DNA of 35,367 nucleotides from DASTPP01 sp035762175 (GTDB lineage Bacteria; Myxococcota_A; Polyangia; Polyangiales; Polyangiaceae). The notes under the pieces are model-generated. The model was given only the letters and a program-made list of their open reading frames with translations, did no database searches and was not told the origin of the DNA. The stretch covers positions 1-35,367 of the forward strand of contig DASTPP010000259.1 in NCBI GenBank assembly GCA_035762175.1. Direction: 5' to 3'. The translations under genes were made by a program, and so were the position numbers. Below are positions 30,801 to 35,367 of this stretch, one piece after another (position 1 is the first letter of the stretch; the number at the start of each line of letters is the position of its first letter).

Positions 30801-31976
30801 CTCGCGCGCATGCTCGAGTCGGCCTCGCCCGACGTGCGGGCCTTCGGCGCGATCGGCTACGGCCTCTCGAAAGACCGCGCGGCGGCGCCGAAGCTCGAGG
30901 CCCTGCTCGCCTCGCCCGACGTCGCCTCGTCGAACGTGCGGGCGGCGGCCGCGCTCGGCCTCGGCGAGGCGGGCGCGCGCTCGTCGGCCCCCGCGCTGCT
31001 CGCGCTCGCGAGCGGCCCCGACCCCTTCGTGCGCGGCGCCGCCTACGTCGCGCTCGCCCGGCTCGGCGACGCCTCGGCCGCGCCCTCGGTCGCCCCGGCG
31101 CTCTTCGCCCTCGATCCGCACGAGCGGCAGGCGGCCGCCGCGGCGCTCGTCGCGCTCAGCACCAAAGACCCCCTGCGGCCGGCCGAGCCCTTGCCCGTGC
31201 AGGGCGGCGCGGTCGAGACGCGCGAGGCGCTGCGGGGCCTCTTCCTGCGCCCGCCCCCCGCGCGCGCCCGCGTGCAGACGCTCGTCGCGCAGGCCGACGT
31301 CATCGCCCGCGCCGCCGCCGTCGCCGCCTCCTCGTCGCCCGAGCGCGCCGCCGCCGTCGCCGAGGCGCTCTCGGCCGGGCGCGCGGCGCCCGGGCGCGCC
31401 GCCCTCGCGCCCCTGCTCGAGGGCAGCGAAGAGCTCGGCGAGGCCGACCGGCGCGCCGTCGCCCAGGCCGTCGCGTCGATCGAGCGCGCGGCCGCGCCGC
31501 ACTTCGCCGCCCTCGCCCGCCACCCCGCGGGCGCCGTGCGCGTGCGGGCGCTGCAGCTGCTCGGCGGCCACGACGACGAGGCGGCCGCCGCGGCCGTCGC
31601 CGAGGCCCTGCGCGACGACGACGAGGCCGTGGTGCGCGCCGCGCTCGAGGCCGCCGAGCGCACCCCGAGGGCCAAGGCGGGCGCGCAGATCGTGCGGCTG
31701 CTCGGCTCCTCGACCCACTGGGCGGTGCGCGTGGCCGCGGCCAAGGCGCTCGGCGGCGTCGCGCGCTACGACGCGGCCGAGGCCCCGAACGCCCAGCGGG
31801 CGCTCGCCGCGGCCGCGCGCCGCGACGGCTTCGCCTTCGTGCGCGAGGCGGCGCTCGAGGCGCTCTCCCGGCTCGACGTGGCCTCGGCCCGCCAGCTCGC
31901 GGCCGAGGTGGCCGCGAACGACGCCGACCCGCAGCTCCGGCAGCGCGCCGCCGGCTGGGCGAAGGCGTGGCGCTGA
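27819..31976 (+). CDS. Giant exported TPR and HEAT repeat protein
   Basis: A 1385-residue protein with a probable signal peptide (QRRRPAWFALALVYSAAGPLLAPSLARA), a Pro/Gly-rich spacer, many tetratricopeptide repeats (about 75-830; e.g. EEAxAxYxxALxxxP patterns such as AVATFRRALAVNGKH), and a C-terminal block of HEAT-type repeats (about 880-1380; VRAFGAIGYGLSKDRAAAPKLEALL and similar). Such alpha-solenoids act as protein-binding scaffolds. The partner is unknown, and it is probably periplasmic or cell-surface associated. The GTG at 27819 gives the signal peptide, though GGAGG lies right next to it; the in-frame GTG at 27741 would add 26 residues. It is divergent from the Ccm cluster and overlaps the next lipoprotein gene by 10 nt. 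Confidence 0.85.
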   Translation: MQRRRPAWFALALVYSAAGPLLAPSLARADFSAEGRKKKGTAAPPRPGPKTPASPGGPGPARPPAPPRPEAPGSGAADGGDKGPGREALIARYTGIVLAQPGVAFPLQRLSQLYRERDGNVQRLVDDLGKRAAAGGADAWAAKVALAGLLKQEGKTAESLRAYEAAAAERPKEASTLLALAQALRESGDVPKARARYEEALARLSSQADKEQTLRTLMALALEANDLGGAKGYHRQLVTLAGGSLFARAELGRELLARGKFAEAEAEFEEVAKAAAGDNRALGPALRDLGLAQAKQKKNAAALATLKKALAAAGGEAGVRNEILAGIADVYRADGNLPALVTLLEKENPGDFPRLVMLGSLYEETGAVDKAVATFRRALAVNGKHIETRLRLVRLLQAQGELDQAVAENERLIDAAPRNPEFVFQLCETLLQRGDRARALAHLAKLEQGAGGDEDVLARVADFYERIDEKERAMRLLTRLAQLAPGDPSHLVELGDRYWQAGDKKRAQEIWGRIRTAVGNKAKALSALGEVLLEHDLTGEALAAFKEAAEAEPGNLRYRKGYALALERAAPGAGTPALTQARFDEARALWEEVLGKAGSDRLLAREARAHVVTLWGLLKQLEQRAEPLRRRLGDEPPDLEAGRLLAEVQLRLRRLPEAEATLQKILSKAPGDEEAYLSLERVRVMGQNLPGAIEVLKKLAELNPKRAREYYQRMAQYAAELYRDDDAIAYAAKAVALGPEDADGHRKLGEMYRRRGDNERAAAEFRQALAKNDRLYAVYMQLAELLAAKGEGDEADRLHRRVVRAAPDDELVMQAGRLSMQRHAVKGSLPELETELLPLALGHPARPVFRRLLVELYGQMTFPLVQQARLGAPDEAERARLQLRKVGERGVKPLLDALGDEQKSQGNIALEVLAYVATKGAGPALMAYATGPAEQSMRVRAMVAAGALREPALLPRYEALLAPKEGDAVAPGDPVTVAAAWGVARMGDRRALPLLARMLESASPDVRAFGAIGYGLSKDRAAAPKLEALLASPDVASSNVRAAAALGLGEAGARSSAPALLALASGPDPFVRGAAYVALARLGDASAAPSVAPALFALDPHERQAAAAALVALSTKDPLRPAEPLPVQGGAVETREALRGLFLRPPPARARVQTLVAQADVIARAAAVAASSSPERAAAVAEALSAGRAAPGRAALAPLLEGSEELGEADRRAVAQAVASIERAAAPHFAALARHPAGAVRVRALQLLGGHDDEAAAAAVAEALRDDDEAVVRAALEAAERTPRAKAGAQIVRLLGSSTHWAVRVAAAKALGGVARYDAAEAPNAQRALAAAARRDGFAFVREAALEALSRLDVASARQLAAEVAANDADPQLRQRAAGWAKAWR

Positions 31977-32581
31977 GGCGAGCCCCCCCCGCCGCGCCGC
32001 CCCCGCGCGCCGCCGCACGGAGGCGAGCCCCCCCCGCCGCGTCGCCCCCGCGCGCCGCCGCGCGTCGCCCGCCCGCCCTCGCCCTGGCCGCGGGCGCCGC
32101 CGCCCTCGCCTGCCTCGGCTCGGGCTGCGACGACCCCGAGCGCTTCTCGACCGAGCCGGGCGAGGCCTACTGCGGCGCCGTCGTGCAGGGCGCCTTCGTC
32201 CGCAGCGGCTTCGGCCCCGCCGTGCAGATGCGCCTGACCTTCGACACCGCGCGCATCGAGTCGGGCCCGGGCGCCCTCTCGACCAGCGACGGCCTGCTGC
32301 TCGAGGCGCCGCTGCGCCCGCTCGAGCCCTTCTTCCATGACGCGCTCTCGTCGCTGCAGTTCGGCGAGGGCCGCGAGCGCAGCCTGCTCTACTTCGTCGA
32401 CCCCGCGGGCGGCGGGGCGCCGCTGACCGCCTTCGTCTCGCTGATGGAGGGCGGCGACGTCGAGGTGCGCCTCGTGCGCGCCGCCGCCGCCCCCCCGCCC
32501 GAGCCGCCGCCCGAGGGCGCGCCGGCGCCGCTCTTCGGAGTCTTTCCGCTCAAACGACGAAACGATACCTGCGGCTTCTAG
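31967..32581 (+). CDS. Small putative lipoprotein
   Basis: A 204-residue protein with an Arg/Ala/Pro-rich start made of a 15-residue duplication (RRAPPAA(P/S)PPRAAAR), then a hydrophobic segment ALALAAGAAALACLGSGC, an imperfect lipobox, and a soluble domain of about 140 residues (EAYCGAVVQGAFVRSGFGPAVQMRLTF) with no recognised family. The GTG at 31967 overlaps the upstream TPR/HEAT gene by 10 nt, suggesting co-transcription and coupling. The unusual N-terminal repeat may mean the true start lies after it, but no better start codon is present there. It may be a partner of the upstream scaffold. Confidence 0.7.
   Translation: MALRRAPPAAPPPRAAARRRAPPAASPPRAAARRPPALALAAGAAALACLGSGCDDPERFSTEPGEAYCGAVVQGAFVRSGFGPAVQMRLTFDTARIESGPGALSTSDGLLLEAPLRPLEPFFHDALSSLQFGEGRERSLLYFVDPAGGGAPLTAFVSLMEGGDVEVRLVRAAAAPPPEPPPEGAPAPLFGVFPLKRRNDTCGF
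31976..32062. repeat. 45-bp direct repeat at the start of the small lipoprotein gene
   Basis: AGGCGAGCCCCCC-type sequence beginning at 31976 recurs at 32021 (45-bp spacing) with near-identical downstream sequence, about 1.8 copies. It encodes the duplicated Arg/Ala/Pro segment. Confidence 0.8.
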
Positions 32582-32617
32582 CCCAGGGGTCGAAGCGGGC
32601 GCGCCGGGGCCCCGCCT

Positions 32618-32702
32618 GAGGCGCCGGCCCGGGGCCCACGCCCTCTCGCCCCGCCGAGGCGCCGGCCCAAGGCCCACGCCCTCTCGCCCCGCCCGAGGCC
32701 AC
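32618..32702. repeat. 38-bp tandem repeat
   Basis: GAGGCGCCGGCCC starts at 32618 and 32656, and a partial GAGGCC at 32695, a period of 38-39 bp. It lies just after the small lipoprotein gene, in the GC-rich start of the 535-bp non-coding gap. Confidence 0.75.
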
Positions 32703-33116
32703 GCTGGGCGTCGCCCGTAGCTCTGCCGTAGTCGAATCGTCGATTACAAAGGCAGACTTTGTAGCATATAGAGCAGTTTGCCCGCAGGTAAGCGCCAAGG
32801 GGCGAGGGGCGCGGCCCCGCCCCGGGGTGGCCCCGGCGCCCTCGTCGAATGCCGAAGCCTGCCCAGGCTTCGCGGGCCACCGTCGTTAGGCTGGGCGCCT
32901 TTGTGGGCTTCCTGCGAACCGGGACGTGAAAAAGTCGCTTATCACCGAAGCAGGCGGTTCCCATCGCGCCCGAAGTTCGTTTACCCTGCGTGGGGTAACG
33001 CCTTTCGGGGGGCCTTTGACCACCCCGTGGTCGTCGCTTGCATCGTACCAATGGCGCGCCTCGGGCGCGGCCCGTTGACTGTGCGTCGTCATTCACAACA
33101 ACGAAAGGCGATTCGA
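32703..33116. promoter_or_regulatory. Dyad-rich leader region before the next lipoprotein gene
   Basis: This non-coding stretch is less GC-rich than the rest and carries four dyads: TACAAAG-N5-CTTTGTA (32745-32763), CGAAGCCTGCCCAGGCTTCG (32853-32872), CGTTTACCC-N6-GGGTAACG (32979-33000, one bulge) and GACCACCCCGTGGTC (33018-33032). TTGACC (33016) and TTGACT (33075) could be -35 elements, but no good -10 follows. An untranslated regulatory leader or a small RNA gene is possible. No reading frame here is convincing. Confidence 0.4.
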
Positions 33117-33878
33117 TTGACTCACGCTGCTGTCGCCCCGGCCACCTCGCGGCACCCCCGCCGCGCCGCCCCCCCCGCCGCCCGCCTCGCCCGCGCGGCC
33201 GTGCTCGCCGCGCTCGCCGCCGCGCTCGTGCCGGCCGCCTGCGCGAAGAAGCCCCCGCCGGCCGACGCCTCGGGCGCCCCGGGCGAAGTCGCCTCGGGCG
33301 CCCCGGGCGCCGACGCCTCGGGCGCCCCCCCGCCCGCCGCGGCCTCGGCGCCCTCGCGCCCGCCCGGGCCCGAGCCGCCCTCGGGGCAGTGGGCGGTCAA
33401 GGCCGACGTGGTCGCCGACACCTGCTCGGTCAAGCACGGCGCGCCGCCGCCGACCACGGTGCCGCTCATCTCGAAGCTCTCGAAGGGCAAGACGCACCTC
33501 AGCCTGTCGATGCCCGCGCCGGTCGTCGGCAACGCCCCGGCGAAGGCCGCGCCGATCATGAAGCAAGACGTGCAGGGCGAGGTCGGCCACTCGTTCCGCG
33601 ACACGCTGCCGCCGCGCGACCTCGACTGCCCCTCGTACGAGGTCTCGTACACGCTCAAGGTGCTCGAGGTGTCGCGCGAGCGCATTCGCGTCTCGAAGCT
33701 CGAAGAGTACGGCGACGGCAAGAAGTGCGCGAAGAAGCCCGACTTCTCTTCGTGCAAGGTCGAGCTCTCGTACACCTATACGCTCGCCCGCGCCGAGTGC
33801 GAGGCGGCGTGCAACGTGAGCATGGCCAGCGCCGCGCCCGGCGCGGCGAGCGCGCCCATGCGCTGCGACTGCTCGTAG
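33117..33878 (+). CDS. Lipoprotein with Cys-rich C-terminal domain
   Basis: A 253-residue predicted lipoprotein: signal peptide ending in lipobox PAAC (AAALVPAAC), a Ser/Gly/Ala/Pro linker made of DASGAPG-type repeats, then a soluble domain (about 90-253) with several cysteines (VVADTCSVKHG, LDCPSYEVSY, KKCAKKPDFSSCKVEL, ECEAACNVS and MRCDCS at the end). These are likely disulfide-bonded outside the cytoplasm. No family is recognised. The TTG at 33117 has AAAGG about 9 nt upstream; an in-frame ATG at 33051 would lengthen the signal region by 22 residues. The gene stands alone after a 535-bp non-coding gap. Confidence 0.75.
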   Translation: MTHAAVAPATSRHPRRAAPPAARLARAAVLAALAAALVPAACAKKPPPADASGAPGEVASGAPGADASGAPPPAAASAPSRPPGPEPPSGQWAVKADVVADTCSVKHGAPPPTTVPLISKLSKGKTHLSLSMPAPVVGNAPAKAAPIMKQDVQGEVGHSFRDTLPPRDLDCPSYEVSYTLKVLEVSRERIRVSKLEEYGDGKKCAKKPDFSSCKVELSYTYTLARAECEAACNVSMASAAPGAASAPMRCDCS

Positions 33879-34241
33879 GCCCACGCCCCGCCCGCCGGCC
33901 GGGCGCGCGCCCCCCGCGCCCAACCTCGTGCGCGGCCGCGGGCCGCTCGCCGCCCATGCCGCGCCTGTGACGGGGCGCGCTGCGCGGGGCACGCCGCCCC
34001 GGAAAGCGGCAGAACGCGGCACACCCGCGAACCGGCGGGCGCGCCCTCGTCTCTCCGTCCTGCGTGGCGACGCCGGCCGCCGCCCGGGGCGCGATGTCGC
34101 CGCAGGGCGGTGGCGCGGGCCATGCAACGTGCGACTTCGCACGCGGCAAGAGCCCACGAAGAACGCTCGAGCCGCTCCGAACGCTGAGCCCGAGCCCTTC
34201 GCCATGCCCCGAACGCACCACCCCCGCCGCCCGAGCGAGCC
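33879..34241. other. Gene-free intergenic region
   Basis: About 360 bp without a supported gene. The only structure seen is a short hairpin CGTGCGA-CT-TCGCACG (34128-34143). Very GC-rich frames are open on both strands but lack conserved features. Confidence 0.5.
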
Positions 34242-35102
34242 ATGAGCCGGCGCGCCTTCGCCGCCCTCGGGGCTTGCGTACTCGCCTTGAGCTGTCGAGG
34301 CACGCTCGGCATCGATGACCTCGAGCCCGCTCCCGACGATCCGAGCGAGGGCGCGGGCGTCTCCGGCCAGGGCGGCGGCGGTCGCGACGGCGCGCGCTCG
34401 GGCGCGGGCGGCGCGGCGCCCGGCGGCCCGAACGGCGAGCTCGGCAAGGGCGGCAGCACGACCGGCAAGGCGGGGGCCGGTTCCGGCGGCACCGCGGGCA
34501 GACCCGGCTCGGGCGGCGCCGGCGGCGCGACGAACACAGGGGGCTCGGGCGGCACGAGCGGCACGGGCGGCACGGGCGGCAAGAGCGGCTCCGGTGGCAC
34601 GGGCGGCAGCGCCACGGGCGGCACGGGCGGCACGGGCGGCAGTGCCACCGGCGGCACGGGTACGGGTGGCACGGGTACGGGCGGCACGGGCGGTAGCGGC
34701 ACGGGTACGGGTGGCACGGGCGGTAGCGGCACGGGTACGGGCGGCTCGAGCGGCACGGGCGGCGCGGGCACGGGCGGCACGGGCGGCGCGGGCACGGGCG
34801 GCGCGGGCTCGAACGGACCGCCCAACGCCTGCCAGCGAGAGTGCGTCGACGACACCCCGAAGCCCTGGGTCGGCAAGTACTTCGACGCCTACGCCGCCTG
34901 CGCCTGCAGCGGCGGCGACCTGCCGAGCTGCGCGCCCCTCTGCGGCTCGTGCGACATCGACGCGGGCAACTTCGACACGAAGAGCCCCGCGTGCATCGCC
35001 TGCATCGCCCAGAAGGCCGTCTCGGACGACTGCGACGGCGCCAAGCAATGCAAGAACCATTGCGGCGAGCTCCGTGAATGCCTCGCCGACTGCGACGACT
35101 GA
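34242..35102 (+). CDS. Lipoprotein with Gly-rich linker and Cys-rich domain
   Basis: A 286-residue predicted lipoprotein: signal MSRRAFAALGACVLALSC with lipobox ALSC, then a long Gly/Thr/Ser/Ala stretch (about 38-190) dominated by GGTGGS and TGTGG repeats, probably an extended disordered linker, and a C-terminal Cys-rich domain (about 193-286) with 15 or more cysteines (for example CQREC, CAPLCGSCD, CIACIA, CKNHCGELRECLADC). This plan is common among myxobacterial surface lipoproteins. The ligand is unknown. The ATG at 34242 gives the signal peptide. The linker is encoded by GGCGGCACGGGC-type tandem DNA repeats at about 34550-34800. Confidence 0.88.
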   Translation: MSRRAFAALGACVLALSCRGTLGIDDLEPAPDDPSEGAGVSGQGGGGRDGARSGAGGAAPGGPNGELGKGGSTTGKAGAGSGGTAGRPGSGGAGGATNTGGSGGTSGTGGTGGKSGSGGTGGSATGGTGGTGGSATGGTGTGGTGTGGTGGSGTGTGGTGGSGTGTGGSSGTGGAGTGGTGGAGTGGAGSNGPPNACQRECVDDTPKPWVGKYFDAYAACACSGGDLPSCAPLCGSCDIDAGNFDTKSPACIACIAQKAVSDDCDGAKQCKNHCGELRECLADCDD

Positions 35103-35261
35103 GCCCGCCGGCCGCCCTCCACGTCAGCAGGGGCGACGCTCGCGTCTCATTTCACGGCGTGGGATAGACCGACTACCCCTCGTGCGCCACGAAGCCCGAC
35201 GCGGAGTGCGGGGACGGGACGGTCGTCGGGCCGCCCCCGGCTGAAGCCGTGTGCCTTGGTC

Positions 35262-35367
35262 TCAGTTTTTGGGGATTTTGCCGCGCTTCGGACGCTCGCC
35301 CGCTCGCGCCTCCTCGGCCTGCACGTCGAGCGCCGCGGCCACGACGGCGATGAGCTCCAGCCCCCGC
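35262..35367 (-). CDS. 3' end of a possible minus-strand gene, cut by the window edge
   Basis: On the minus strand, an open frame enters at the right edge and ends at TGA (35264-35262). The last 34 residues include LELIAVVAAALDVQ and end GERPKRGKIPKN. No family is recognised from so short a piece; codon use is GC-rich as expected for a real gene, with an A-rich last stretch. Sequence just after its stop resembles 1200-1236, so it may belong to a mobile or repeated element. Confidence 0.4.
   Translation of the reverse strand, partial: RGLELIAVVAAALDVQAEEARAGERPKRGKIPKN

Noticed and set aside
32578..33096. Minus-strand gene in the dyad-rich leader region
   Set aside because: No recognisable domain; it spans the 38-bp tandem repeat and overlaps dyads that look regulatory.

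Overview
The window is very GC-rich, with codon third positions almost always G or C. It looks like part of a myxobacterial chromosome, probably from the Sorangium/Polyangium side of the group. The reasons are a FrzS-like receiver/coiled-coil protein, two membrane-anchored eukaryote-type Ser/Thr kinases, many Ala/Pro- or Gly-rich lipoproteins, and unusually repeat-rich intergenic DNA. No rRNA or tRNA gene, complete insertion sequence or CRISPR array was recognised.

Layout. Positions 1-1650 hold no convincing gene. They carry a 17-unit tandem array of 42 bp (115-829) and two inverted units of the same family (1047-1104). A minus-strand Ser/Thr kinase (1651-2964) is divergent from the RNase R gene rnr (3569-5914), with a second 42-43 bp array between them. 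After rnr comes a 155-bp element built from a perfect 48-bp inverted repeat. A second kinase (6242-7921), a FrzS-like protein (8062-10833) and thiD (10872-11690) follow on the plus strand. Next are two divergent lipoprotein genes (11701-13734 minus, 13796-14548 plus), then purB (14630-15940 minus) behind a small lipoprotein gene that overlaps its start.

The replication/repair block dnaN-recF-gyrB reads leftward (21969 to 17015). The dnaN stop and recF start overlap (TGATG). A terminator-like hairpin lies between recF and gyrB, and a 32-bp hairpin array follows the gyrB stop. The roughly 350 bp upstream of dnaN has DnaA-box-like 9-mers and an A/T tract, making it a candidate origin or DnaA-regulated promoter. 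dnaA is not in the window.

A three-gene minus-strand cluster for cytochrome c maturation follows. A CcmF-CcmH fusion (25085-27664) leads to a CcmI-like membrane protein with a zinc ribbon (24131-25066), and then to a secreted, membrane-anchored protein (22326-24134) joined by a 4-nt overlap. Divergent from this is a very large exported TPR/HEAT protein (27819-31976), followed by three lipoprotein genes. The last of these (34242-35102) has a long Gly/Thr/Ser linker before a Cys-rich domain. The right edge cuts into the 3' end of a possible minus-strand gene.

The core enzymes (rnr, thiD, purB, gyrB, recF, dnaN, ccmFH) look intact and ordinary. The least explained signal is the repeat DNA: several unrelated hairpin-bearing arrays with periods of 42-43 or 32 bp, close to four and three turns of B-DNA.
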